A DNA stretch of 64,000 bases, from contig OY720637.1 of the NCBI GenBank assembly GCA_963169105.1, forward strand, positions 56,876,964 to 56,940,963, in the 5' to 3' direction. How positions within the stretch are numbered: the first letter of the stretch is position 1; each line of letters starts with the position of its first letter. The translations under genes were made by a program, and so were the position numbers. This document shows, one piece after another, positions 1 through 9,770 of the stretch. A model generated the notes under the pieces. It saw nothing but the letters and a program-made list of their open reading frames with translations. It had not been told where the DNA came from and ran no database searches. Origin of the DNA: Ceriagrion tenellum (Eukaryota; Arthropoda; Insecta; Odonata; Coenagrionidae).

Positions 1-969
1 AATGAGCCCAAGTATTACCGGATATTAGATATAGAGTATAAATATCACCCTACAGTTTCATGAAGATTATGTTCACGAACGAGATACAACAGTGGGACAT
101 AGTTATGGCATTCGTCGAGGAAGTGCTGTGCAGGAAAAAAAAACGTGACGGAGAGAGCCGAGAGTGCACCTGAGTTCAAGAGAAGATTCCATGAGAGATG
201 GGAGGCTCCACCTTGATGAAATGCGAGAGCGGTTCCTGGGTGGGAAACAGCCTGTCGAGGCGGTGGTTTTTTTTAGTGGGTATGAGTCCCACGTACGGGA
301 GAGCTTGCTGCTCTCCGACGGTGCGTAATGCATTTTTACTCCTCTCAAGAAATTCCCACGTTTCAGTGTAAATTTAAACCTTCACCAGGACTGGAAATAT
401 CTACGACATGCAGGAGAAATACCAAAGCATCACATAAGCTTACATGTAATTCATCAACTACCGTAAAACTACGCACCATCAGTTCTATAAAATATCACAT
501 TGCGTTCTTTCATTAAAAAATTAATTAAAAATACGGTAATTATCATTTTTATTTTGATATATAATGTGCTCGACGAGAGATTGTCAATTAGCATGTTGGA
601 AAGGTATTTTTTGTATCCTCCTCTATATAATGACGGGTAACAGAATTAATTTAGCCTGGTAATTATAGAAGGACAGTCTAAGAATTCTAATTCAGACACT
701 TCCTTGAGAACGAGCTTTATTTCAGTGTGCATTAGCGGCGGCGGGGTAATAATCTTCGCCATCAAATCCCGGGATCGTGGTTTCCAATCTCGTCTGAGTA
801 GGATTTTTCATCGCTCAGGATATTGTTGCGTCTCCGTCCGTTGCAAGTCCGTAAGGTGCCCCGCTGTAAAGGAGCTCATTTCGGTGGTTATGAAAAATAA
901 TCAAGTAATTTAACAAGTTGTAACTCAAATAGGGCTTACCCCTCATTATCGATTACTTTTCTATCCGAG
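1..969. other. Non-coding stretch, nothing recognised
   Basis: AT-rich sequence with only short open frames (the longest is 81 codons, minus strand, 103-348). None shows a known domain, low-complexity coding bias or a neighbour that would support it. Confidence 0.5.
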
Positions 970-1556
970 GAATTTGATACGAGCTTAAAGTTGTCAGAGC
1001 GAGATAGTTCCCTAGTCATAATAGAGACTATATTCGAGTTATACTTTTCATTTCACCAGATGTAGGGTACATGAATTAAATATTGCATTATTAATGGTGC
1101 AACAATGTAGTTTTATATGACCGAAATGGTAAGTTATCAAATGAAAATATCTAAATAAGTCTTTAACTTGACTCATTATTTTCTGCGCGTTTGAAACTCC
1201 TTCAAAACGGAAGGTTTTGTGTGATACCCAAGAACCTATTGTGGTGACAATATGATTAATTTCCAAAAACAGTTGAGAAAACATACAAACTACACACTGT
1301 TAGTTCTTTTACGACATCTAAGTGTTATAAATTCCTCATTTTGTAAATAATGTCTCTCTGGAGTGCATACACGTACCATTTCCCAAGTTGAAGGGCTCGT
1401 ATTTTTTGGCAAAAAACTCCGAAAGTAATGTGGTAAGGGGTTGAATTTTTTGGTGCCATTGAAAGGGTGAGATATTTTATTTAAAATGAGATCAAATTAA
1501 TTGATTTCTAGGTGAAATGACATTTCGCTCAAACTACCGTTAGTACCAGTATCCGT
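970..1556 (-). repeat. Interspersed repeat, family Z, copy 1 (complete)
   Basis: Read on the minus strand, this stretch aligns along nearly its whole length with 40037-40580 and with two pieces at 11870-12031 and 13144-13525. Shared landmarks, in order, are a TTTCACCTA-type start, a stretch reading GGGAAATGGTACGTGTATGC, a CTTCCGTTNTGAAGGAGTTT block and a final GGTCTCTATTATGACT-like block. No coding capacity, terminal inverted repeat or poly-A tail could be recognised. It is therefore an unclassified repeat, perhaps a non-autonomous transposon. A 78-codon minus-strand open frame inside it is not conserved in the other copies and is probably chance. Confidence 0.75.
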
Positions 1557-1892
1557 CTGTAACAATGACTGCAGTCTTGCCGTTAAAACCTCGCCGTCTT
1601 ATGTGCGAGGATAGCTTGGTAGAACTCGCCAGTGGAGAATTAGAGGTCACTGAAGGTGAATCATGCATTAAAGAGCCGAAGGAGTTGCAGAGATAAGTAG
1701 GGAGAGAGACTCGACCGCTTTATCGCATATCTCTTACATGCTTTCTGCTCATTAGAGTCATCCTCTTTACAATGAACTGCCGACAAGTTTCGCCACGCGT
1801 ACAAGCTACAGTCATGATGCTTCAATATCATTTGTCTTTTCCACTTAATTCAAAGATATCGGTTATGGTTAAATAATTAAGATTTCTTTGAC

Positions 1893-1955
1893 GGAGAAAT
1901 CGTCCGCCTTGATCGGTACTCAAACCCGGATCCCTCAACACCTGACAAAGTGTAT
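1893..1955 (-). repeat. tRNA-like SINE remnant (B-box region)
   Basis: On the minus strand it reads GGATCCGGGTTTGAGTACC followed by a GATCAAGGCGGACGATTTC-like segment. The same pair of blocks occurs at 9125-9185 and in both arms of the fold-back at 23112-23304. GGTTTGAGTACC is a decayed tRNA T-loop/B-box (consensus GGTTCGANNCC). No A-box could be identified, so this is probably a short SINE fragment and not a tRNA gene. Confidence 0.5.
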
Positions 1956-1989
1956 AATTTTTTTTATTTTCCAACCTCCGGAAACCGCA

Positions 1990-2075
1990 CACATTATGAC
2001 TTCATCTACATCTACGAAATGCCATGTAATTCACCACTAGGGTGTGTGGCACGGGGTGATCCCAACCAGGCATGA
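1990..2075 (-). mobile_element. 3' end of a CR1-like non-LTR retrotransposon, fragment
   Basis: The stretch contains a TACATCTAC-type tail followed by GGGTGTGTGGCACGGGGTG. This resembles the reverse complement of the 3' untranslated region at about 61800-61880 and 41500-41570, where the CR1-like copies end. It lies in antisense orientation with no coding part attached. The match is short and imperfect, hence the modest confidence. Confidence 0.4.
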
Positions 2076-3227
2076 AGCCCTCATCCCAGCTGAAATCCGA
2101 ACCACGCAGGTTCTCCCGGATGCCAGGCGCAAGCCAAAAGCAGTCTGGACAACATTGCGCTATCAGACCAGAAATAGGAGAGTGCTACGTACAAGAACAA
2201 GTCAACATACAGTACACTACTTAATACGGCTACTGGTTTGTATTTTTTATGCGACAGATAAGAGTATTACAAGGTACTAAAACATGCAAGAGCTTTACCA
2301 TGCCGGGATTTGCATGCGAGGTTAGTCGCTAATAATGATGATAACATATTTAGCACATGTGCAAAACCTAGTTTACCTAGTCGGGGTCGAAGTATCCTAG
2401 AACTGATCTATCGCAACTATTTTGGTCCCTTATTTTACGTGTAAAAAATAGACCACTTCAATTGATCGTGAATAATTTAACATAACATAAACAACGGATG
2501 TAATACCTTCAGTCAATTAAGTTGGCGAGGCGTCCCTCTCCCTTCTTTTCTGAGGGCTTGTGTGCACTTGCGGGTAAGTCCGTAAATGTACTGCCATGGC
2601 TTATCCCGGTATTTTCAAAATACGATTAAAAGTGTAGTTGAACTGTGGTTTTTTTCTATAAAAGTATAAGTCTGCCGCCCAAGATGCACCCGTGGTACTG
2701 CATCACTTCATGGAATAGTATTACCGCTCTGTATGATACACATTATATCGATGCTTCAAAACATACCGAGAAAGTTGATGGGGATCAACCCCAAGCGGCT
2801 CTTGTGCTCCCTACAGGCTTTGCGTCGATAGGAGTCCATTACCAGGGTTACGTAGACGTGACTCCGCAAAAGGGAGGAGTTCTCCAAGGTGGTTTCCCAC
2901 CTCCCTTCCTCCTCCCCGCCAGCCCGAAGTTCGCTAATGCGCATCGATTTCTGCTCGTCAATGGTGTTTTCCCTATTAAGCCAGAGTGAGAGCAGACTCA
3001 AGTCGTCTCGCCACATATGCGGCGCTGCCTATCACCCAAACGAACAGCTCCCAAATATTCCCTGCAAAATGTCCCGCGGACATTTCAGGAAATGATCCGG
3101 CGCTACTCTCAGCGACAGGATTGTTTGATTACGACAACTTTCTCAGAAAATGATCTAATACTTGTCTCATGTAGAGAAGGCTTTGCAATTATCCAGCAGA
3201 GTTTCGACGCTCCGAAATCATTGACTA
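2076..3227. other. Non-coding stretch, nothing recognised
   Basis: Overlapping short open frames on both strands (for example 2645-2989 plus, 114 codons, and 2756-3016 minus, 86 codons) occupy the same moderately GC-rich patch. Frames overlapping on opposite strands usually reflect composition, and no domain is recognisable in either. Confidence 0.45.
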
Positions 3228-3473
3228 ATTTGGCCTCAGGTTCAATGAAAAACCTTAGAAATGTTCGTTAGGTACTTTATGATTGCTATGACGCGTTTCG
3301 ACGCTATGGCGTCATCATGAGGCACATTGCTTGCACCTGATGACGCTATAGCGTCGAAATGCGCTGTTGTTGTAATGAAGTTCCTGGTGGACATGACAAA
3401 GTTTTTTCATTGAACTTTCACTATGATGTTCCCCCACATCTCGCCAGATACCGTTGAATATCATTTGGCCACA
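3228..3473. mobile_element. Fold-back element FB-1 with direct flanking repeats
   Basis: Two arms (about 3239-3317 and 3338-3416) are inverted copies, nearly perfect near the centre (25 bp with two mismatches) and diverged outwards. A 14-bp perfect palindrome, GACGCTATAGCGTC, lies at 3342-3355. The right arm reads CTGATGA (3337-3343), then the CGC-TATA-GCG hairpin, then GAAAT. The left arm on the minus strand reads ATGATGA, hairpin, GAAAC-GCGTC. After the arms comes a tail, GTTCCCCCACATCTCGCCAG and on to CCGTTGAATAT, shared with the element at 18839-19149. Candidate target-site duplications are ATTTGGCCTCA (3228-3238) and ATTTGGCCACA (3463-3473). The layout suggests a non-autonomous retroelement, possibly Penelope-derived (inference). 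Confidence 0.7.
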
Positions 3474-4019
3474 TTAATCATTATCAGTGCCACCTATCTG
3501 AAGTTATGCTTACTATTTGTCTCTCTAGATCCCCAACATGGCCCAACCGATTTGAGGAAAATTTCACATCAGGATAATACAAGATATAAATCGAGTTCTT
3601 TATTCGATGCATTATTTGTAGTAATCTTGTGATAATGACAGTGTGATATATATGAAAACTTTGGACTTAAAATGAGCATGGATATGGGGGAAAATAAAAT
3701 TTCTCCTCCTTGGATTCCAAGATCTTATGTCTGTATTCAAAATAATAAGTATCAAATCCCTTCAAAAGAGCATGTTGAATGGCAATTAATAGTCACAGGG
3801 TCAAGCGACAAAGGGTGAGTTATTTCTTTTGGAAAAATCTTCCTTAATATCTTAAATCAGCAGTATGTTGCCTCCTTATATGGTTCTAGAACGACAAATA
3901 CGTATTTGCAGAGAGTGGAAAATCAAATAATATCGTTTTCCCATAATTCGGGAAGCAACTTTTTTCACGTATTTCCGTTCGTCTTTATCGCAATATGTGC
4001 TAATGAGTAGTACTTCATT
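3474..4019. other. Non-coding stretch, nothing recognised
   Basis: AT-rich; only one short open frame (3423-3632, plus), which begins inside the tail of the preceding fold-back element. Confidence 0.45.
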
Positions 4020-4745
4020 GGTCGTTAAATCCTAGGACTGGTTGACTGGAGCCCTCCACCCTTCCCTATCTAATGCTCCTTCCTTTTCCTCCAGGTATCT
4101 CTTCCTATGTACTTACCTCTTCATTCGGTTCATGAAATTGTACCTTGGTCTTCCTCTGGGACTTTTCCCTCTATTTTGCCACCAATTATGTTCTTCACAA
4201 ACCTATTATGTCTCAAGGTGTGTCCAATCCATCTTGTTCTTTTTTCTATGATGTTCCGTATGGTTCTCTCTTTATCTACTCTTCTGTACACTTCATCATT
4301 TCTTATTTTGTCCGTCCATTATCTTATCTTCAGCATCCTCCTCCAGCACCAGGTTTCCAAGGCTTCTTGTCTTTTCTGGTCAGGTTCTGTAATGGTCCAT
4401 TCTTCCGATCTATAGAGTGCTACGCTCCAGACGAATGTTTTCACATACTGTTTCCTGGATTGTAGTCCTATCTTCTTTGAGCACAGCTGTTATCATTTTC
4501 CCATGAACGCCTTCTTAGATTGGGCTATTCTCAGCTTGTTGTCCCTTGTACTTCTTCCGTGCTGGAGTGCTACGCTCCACACGAATGTTTTCACATACTG
4601 TTTCCTGGATTGTAGTCATATCTTCTTTGAACACAGCTGTTATCATTTTCCCATGAACGCCTTCTTAGCTTGGGCTATTCTCAGCTTGTTGTCCCTTGTA
4701 CTTCTTCCGTCCCATGTGATGGTGCCCTTGATAGGTGAAAATGAA
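4020..4745 (-). mobile_element. RTE-like non-LTR retrotransposon, 3' end, decayed
   Basis: The minus strand encodes broken pieces of the C-terminal region of an endonuclease-reverse transcriptase. One piece reads DNKLRIAQAKKAFMGK, the RIAxAKxAF motif that follows the polymerase domain in this group. Further 3' come blocks equivalent to ERTNWRTL, GHTLRH, FVKNI and GKIE, best seen in the copies at 30280-30690, 42515-42715 and 54843-55165. The element ends at the left with a GGCTCCAGTCAACCAGTCCTAG-like segment and ACGACCAATGA, the same 3' terminus as the other three copies. Frameshifts and stops make it non-functional. A 150-bp segment is duplicated in tandem (4415-4564 and 4565-4710). Clade assignment to RTE rests on the C-terminal motifs and short-repeat 3' tail and is tentative. 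Confidence 0.75.
4415..4710 (-). repeat. Tandem duplication, 150-bp period, inside the LINE fragment
   Basis: GAGTGCTACGCTCCA starts at 4415 and again at 4565. The two units differ at only a few positions, far fewer than this LINE copy differs from its relatives. The duplicated piece covers the RIAxAKxAF-coding region, so the duplication followed or accompanied inactivation. Confidence 0.9.
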
Positions 4746-5592
4746 TAGCATAAAATGAGAACATTCCCCCGGACGTATGTATTCATTATTTCATACTGCT
4801 GCTAGAGGCTCACCGCAACGAGTGATGACTAATACCATGTTATTTAAGAGGCTATTCGGTGTAAACTAAAGGAAGTCATTTGTCGAGGAAGAAATAACCT
4901 GTGGGTGAATGAGTGTGACTTGGCCGTCTGATAGAGTCGTAAAAGTGACGCAATTGATGGGATCTCGTAATTTAATGACGATAAAAAAGCTGAGATTGCG
5001 ATGAACGTGGGGACGTTATATCCGGTGTACGTGCCCCTCCTTGTCTGCGAAAAGGGACAAGAGGGTAAGAGGAAGAAAAATAATGGTCGCATCAGTTTCG
5101 TCCGGAAAAAAAAATTCAGAGGAAAATGTTTATCCCTTGCTTTCGTCCAGACTCCTCGGCCTTCTTCCCAATTAATTCCCCCGGGAGACCTTTCACGTCC
5201 TCCTTCGGCCCGGCCCGGCCCGGACGTCGCCCTCTCGCTGGGATGCTTTGTTCCGGCCAGATTTTCCCTTCTTTCTTTTTTAGCGCTTTTGCGTTGCAGA
5301 GGAATATTTACCGTGGGAAATTATGCAGTCTCCTCGTGCATCTTAATTGTTTTCTCGAAGGTTGATCCGTATCTGCGTATAACCCAGCGTGCTGTCTCAG
5401 GGGCAGGTGGTCGAGGGTTTAAGGACACAAGCCATGAAATAAGGAGGGGGGGGGGTAAAGAAACTGGAAAAGGGAAAGGATGAAATTTAATTACATGTTA
5501 ACAAGAGTCCCTCGGTGGTGAATCGTTCTGTTTTTGTTGCAGTCTTTTGTGGTGCGTGGAAAGAGGCATTTTTTATTTATTACTTAATTTTT
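4746..5592. other. Non-coding stretch with a GC-rich patch
   Basis: A GC-rich, CpG-rich patch around 5140-5260 contains a short CGGCC tandem run (about 5206-5223). A 160-codon plus-strand frame (5001-5483) spans it but shows no domain or signal peptide, ends in a low-complexity Gly/Lys run, and overlaps other frames. Confidence 0.4.
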
Positions 5593-5856
5593 TTATTGTT
5601 AACTAATTTCAACAGATTCAAGCGAGATATCGTGGAAATTCGTTATATTAAAACAGAAACAACAATTGCACTATTCCACAAGGTATTCTAATGCGTACGA
5701 CGCGTTTCAGTTCACAGAGCCATCGTCAGGTACAAGACTCCTATCTTTTACCTAAGTCTTGTACCCGATGATGGCTCTGTGAACTGAAACGCGTCGTACG
5801 CATCCAAATATACTGTGGAATAGTGCAATTGTTGTTTCTGTTTTAATTATTGTTAA
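5593..5856. mobile_element. Fold-back element FB-2 with hammerhead-like core in both arms
   Basis: Arms of about 92 bp (5647-5739 and 5755-5847) are inverted copies with a loop of about 15 bases. Both carry the same ordered motif. In the left arm, minus strand (5733 down to 5695), it is GTAC, CTGACGA, 14 nt, GAAAC, GCGTC, GTAC. In the right arm, plus strand (5761-5799), it is GTAC, CCGATGA, 14 nt, GAAAC, GCGTC, GTAC. The two GTAC blocks can pair as stem I. GGCTC and GAACT can form stem II (four of five pairs including one G-U), and GTC sits where hammerheads cleave. TTATTGTTAA occurs at 5593-5602 and 5847-5856 as a possible, AT-rich, target-site duplication. The fold-back is certain; the ribozyme reading is inference. 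Confidence 0.75.
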
Positions 5857-8281
5857 ATGCTGGCAACAATATAATTACAGGGAAAATCGTACAAAACAGT
5901 CTAGAGCCCTGCAAAAGCGTCAAAAAGCTCGCTAGAACTCGCTCGCCTTAGCGAGCCGAGCGAGCCAGGCAGTTTTGACCCGAGCCTAAGCCAAGCTCGC
6001 TCGGCCAGTTCGATCCTCCTCGAAAAACTCGTTCTACGTCACAATTCACGGGCGAACCCCTCGAGTCTCGACTGAATGAGGTGGCTTCGGAACCCAGAAG
6101 GTGAATTACCGCAACAACCCACGCGTCCTTTGTTCGAACTATTGGTTTGAGTGCAATGAGGAGTTTCGCTCCATGCATAGATCAGACAGAATGCGACACC
6201 AGTGTTTAGCAATTTTTATTTACAATTAAATATATTTAGGAAAAAATTGACACCTTCAAAGTATAAAATTCTAAACAAAAGAGCTCCAGAATTGACTATT
6301 AAGGATTATCCCAGAATTTTTCGTCCATAAAAGCCATCGTCGTCTTTAAAGGGAACTTTCGTTCATCTAGAGCTTTATACAAACTATCCTCCGAACGACG
6401 AACAATGATTAAGACGAATTTATCATACAGATGTGTCGGTGTTGATGTATTCAATTTACCTGGAAGAAAAGAAATTTACGTTTAAAATAAACCTAACGAG
6501 TTACCACTATAGAATGATTGTTACTCTTATTGGAAATACTTACTCTTCATAGATAATTATTAAAAATTTATTAATCATTTACATTTTCTGGGGGGATACT
6601 CGTCCGGCGACTAGAAACAATTAATCCCACTTGTCTAAAATTTCTTTCTGATGGCGCACTACTTGCGAGAAAACTAAGTACCTATCTGCTTATCTACCTT
6701 TGATAGCCGATGCAAGGTATTTTCAGTTTTTTTACTCCACTCAAGCAAGTCGTCACTCTCCGGCTGTGCTGTTTTTTGGCCGCAGGATGTACTGTCCTTC
6801 TTTTAACTTCATTATAATGTCTTCCATGACGAATATCGTACACTCGAACGTTCACGGAGGTACTTCACTGACTAAAAGCGTCTATGCGTGTGGATTGAGA
6901 CCTTCTTCCTCTATCCCTCTATCCCTGTGTTCCCTGCACTTACGTGTTCGTGCCTCCCCTCATGCCAAGGAAACGGCGTCTCCCTACAGCGGTCGGGTTT
7001 TCGAGCCGACGGTAAAACCCGGGCATGGCAAAGCTCGACAAGCTCGAAATCGCGTATTTTAATCGGGCAGTTCGTGCCATTTGACAGGCCTGTGTAACTC
7101 CATTTCTGAAGCCTTACTTGTCCCGCTGCCGCTGCGTCCTCGGTAAGAAGGCGATAGCAGTTAGAATTTAGGCTCTGCTAAGTACACTTATATATGGAAA
7201 TGAATCAAAACGCTTTCACAGGTGATTATCAATAGCATCACATAACTGAAGTTTTAAGGCATTTAAAAATATACAGCTAACGTTCATAGGGTAATATATG
7301 TTTTATTTTGAGCTGAGTTTTCACTTATAAAAAGCAGTTTTTCGAAGAAATGGCATTTAAATCAGATAGAAAAATACTACTCGTGCTCTTCTTATTCTCC
7401 CATTGAACAAGGTGCAATTTCAAGTTCAATTTGCGAGAACAATTGCACGGAAAGGAAATATACTGTCGTTCATATCGGATAGAGGACCTATTATTCTATG
7501 ACTCACCGTTTTATGGATGAAATGACATTTTTTATCCATTCACGGCGCCAAAACCCACAATACTTCACGCTTGATTGCAAAGCATTTCCAGCATTTCCAT
7601 CGCATTGTTACGCTATAACGAGATAGAGAATTCACATTTCCTCGATCTTTGAGCATCTATGAGTCATTTCAAACATGATGAGAATTCAGCTTTGTTTTCT
7701 CGAGCAATGAATCACAACGATTGTCACATCCGCTTGTTTAATGCAGAGGATCTCCAAATCTCATTTCGATAGGTTAGCCCCGCCCATGGTTTTTCCCTTA
7801 GGCACCGAATGTTTGCTCATAAATGAAGCAGGTCCGTGCACAGATTGGGAACGCGTCCAAAGTACGGCTATATTTTTGCTTATTTTTGCCATTCTCTGGG
7901 CGGATTCGTGCCTTTCCGGGAAGGGACATTAATCAAAACTCTTCCTTTCCATGCCCCATTTCGAGAGAGCATGCTCTTCGTTCCCAACCCTGGCTCCCTT
8001 GAGCTCGCAATGCGTCGTCCCCATGGATGTGGGAGAACGTCCCAGAAATGCGGAATAAAACGAATAAAAAAATTAAATGCTGAGTATTGTTTGCAAGGAA
8101 CAGGCGGTCCTAAATTTCGTCCTTCACTATTTCACGTTCTCTCCATCCATCTTCCTCGCTTGCCAGCTCTTCCTGCATATCATTTCACCTCCTTTGTCTC
8201 TTCCCATTGATCATCCCGGTTGGTCACTGCAAACGTTCTATCACAGCCTTACCTGAAATGAACAATGCATTATTATGTGTA
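5857..8281. other. Non-coding stretch with a GCTCG-rich quasi-palindromic patch
   Basis: Around 5925-6035 short GCTCG and CGAGC words alternate on both strands, and similar words recur near 7005-7060. The string TCTAGAGCCCTG at 5900-5911 resembles the terminus of some hAT transposons, but no partner terminus or 8-bp duplication was found. Short open frames at 6700-7097 and 7741-8210 have no recognisable domains. Confidence 0.4.
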
Positions 8282-8541
8282 TTATATGTGGACCCCAGAA
8301 GTCAAGGGGTCTAAGTGACTTTTTTGAAAAAATAGGTTAGGTACAGGAATGGGATGTGAAAATATTAATCTTTTAGGTGGTAAAGGGATACAAGTGATTT
8401 TCTTGACAGGTGCTACTATCTAGGGTAATGCCTCTTAACTACTTAGTAGGTTGTACCAAATCATTGTCAACTTTGACTTAAGTTTTCTCTAAACAATGGT
8501 TTTGTTACTTAGACCCCTTGACTTCTGGGGTCCTCATATGT
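8282..8541. mobile_element. MITE with 27-bp perfect terminal inverted repeats
   Basis: Positions 8290-8316 and 8507-8533 are perfect inverted copies (both termini begin GGACCCCAGAAGTC). The flanks are TTATATGT (8282-8289) and TCATATGT (8534-8541), an 8-bp duplication with one mismatch. The 190-bp interior is AT-rich and non-coding. An 8-bp duplication is usual for hAT elements, but the termini do not start with the typical CAG, so the superfamily is open. The perfect termini suggest a fairly recent insertion or continuing sequence exchange. No related autonomous element is visible in this window. Confidence 0.9.
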
Positions 8542-9124
8542 TTTCTCATTAGTCGTCGTATTTTATGCAGTGTTTCTAGTCTTTCAAAGATATTTAAGAT
8601 GTATTCTCGTCAAAATTTAAAGAAGCATGTGATAAGAGTCATATGATTACATGAAGAGCCACAATACTGACGGATTAGCTGATTTCTTAATGATATTTCT
8701 TCCAATGACCTCTGTCATACTGAGTTTTAAAATAACGGGAGAGCACACGCATGGGAGATGAAATTTCTATTTTCTTTCAATCCGTCGTATCTCAAAATTT
8801 AAACTAAATTTTACCCATGAAATATGTTGAATGATACTCTTGGCGTTGTACGGGACTTTTTTTGCACGGAACAGCTGTGTTTGCAATACAGGTAAAAGTG
8901 CTTTGGATCACAGCGTACGGAAACGAAGAAATGAGCCTATGCATCCTAAATTACAGCTCGCTAGTTATGGTCACGTGAGGGTGTGACGTATCCGTTCTGC
9001 TCGTCCACTGTCGCCATTAAAGACTTTAAAATAGAATAAGATTCGAAATAATCCGGAAGTATTTGATTCAGAAACTATGACGAAGTGAATGTTATTGATG
9101 ACATATTCGAGTGTATGAAATTAA
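8542..9124. other. Non-coding stretch, nothing recognised
   Basis: AT-rich sequence without open frames above 60 codons and without recognisable repeats. Confidence 0.5.
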
Positions 9125-9185
9125 TGAGGAAATCGTTCGCCTAGTCAAAGATTCGAACCCGGATCCCATGAATTAACGTCTTGTA
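9125..9185 (-). repeat. tRNA-like SINE remnant (B-box region)
   Basis: On the minus strand it reads GGGATCCGGGTTCGAATC, with an intact B-box-like GGTTCGAATC, then TTTGACTAGGCGAACGATTTC. This matches the remnant at 1893-1955 and the arms of the fold-back at 23112-23304. No complete tRNA fold is present. Confidence 0.55.
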
Positions 9186-9360
9186 TTTTGCTTCCGTGGA
9201 TTGCTTAACTGAAAAAGCAATTGGAGTGAAGTGCCTGTGGTTTCGTATTTTCGTCCAGGCGATTTATTAACCTTCTTCATTTTTCAATACGCGCATGTCT
9301 GTATTTTACCTTTGTTTAAAATTACAAAGTCATTATCGTGATTTCTATTTAGAATAGGCT

Positions 9361-9770
9361 TTGTAATTTCTGTTGTGTCTATCTTTCGTTGCGGCGAGTC
9401 AATGAATCAAACGTAAACAGCTCTCATTCATCTATATGTTGGAATTTTCAAATGATTGTATTTTGAATATGCTGGAATAACTGGAAAAAAATCTGACCCT
9501 CCTGTAAATTTGCACCGACACGTTTATTTGTCTCGCTGATGTTTGTCTACGCAATTGAATGTGATAAAAACCATTGCAATTTATATTATATCTGTCTTTC
9601 GTTGTGAAGATTCGAATGAATAAAATTTAAACATCTCAAATGAATATGATTCTTGGAATTTTACAATTATTGTAATTTGAATGTGCTGGAACAACTGGAA
9701 AGAATCTGATCCTCTTGTAATTTTGCACCGACACGTTTGATGTATTTTTCACGCTGAAATTTGTCAGAAG
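9361..9770. repeat. Tandem duplication, about 213-bp unit
   Basis: Unit 1 (9361-9573) and unit 2 (9574-9770) share ordered blocks: TCTATCTTTCGTTG versus TCTGTCTTTCGTTG, then a TTGGAATTTT block, then GAATATGCTGGAATAACTGG versus GAATGTGCTGGAACAACTGG, then TTTGCACCGACACGTTT. Roughly 80 percent similarity by eye implies an old duplication. No coding sense is apparent. Confidence 0.85.

Noticed and set aside
5001..5483. 160-codon plus-strand frame
   Set aside because: No domain, low-complexity end, internal CG-rich tandem words, several overlapping frames.
5900..5911. hAT transposon terminus (TCTAGAGCCCTG)
   Set aside because: No matching inverted terminus or 8-bp duplication found on either side.
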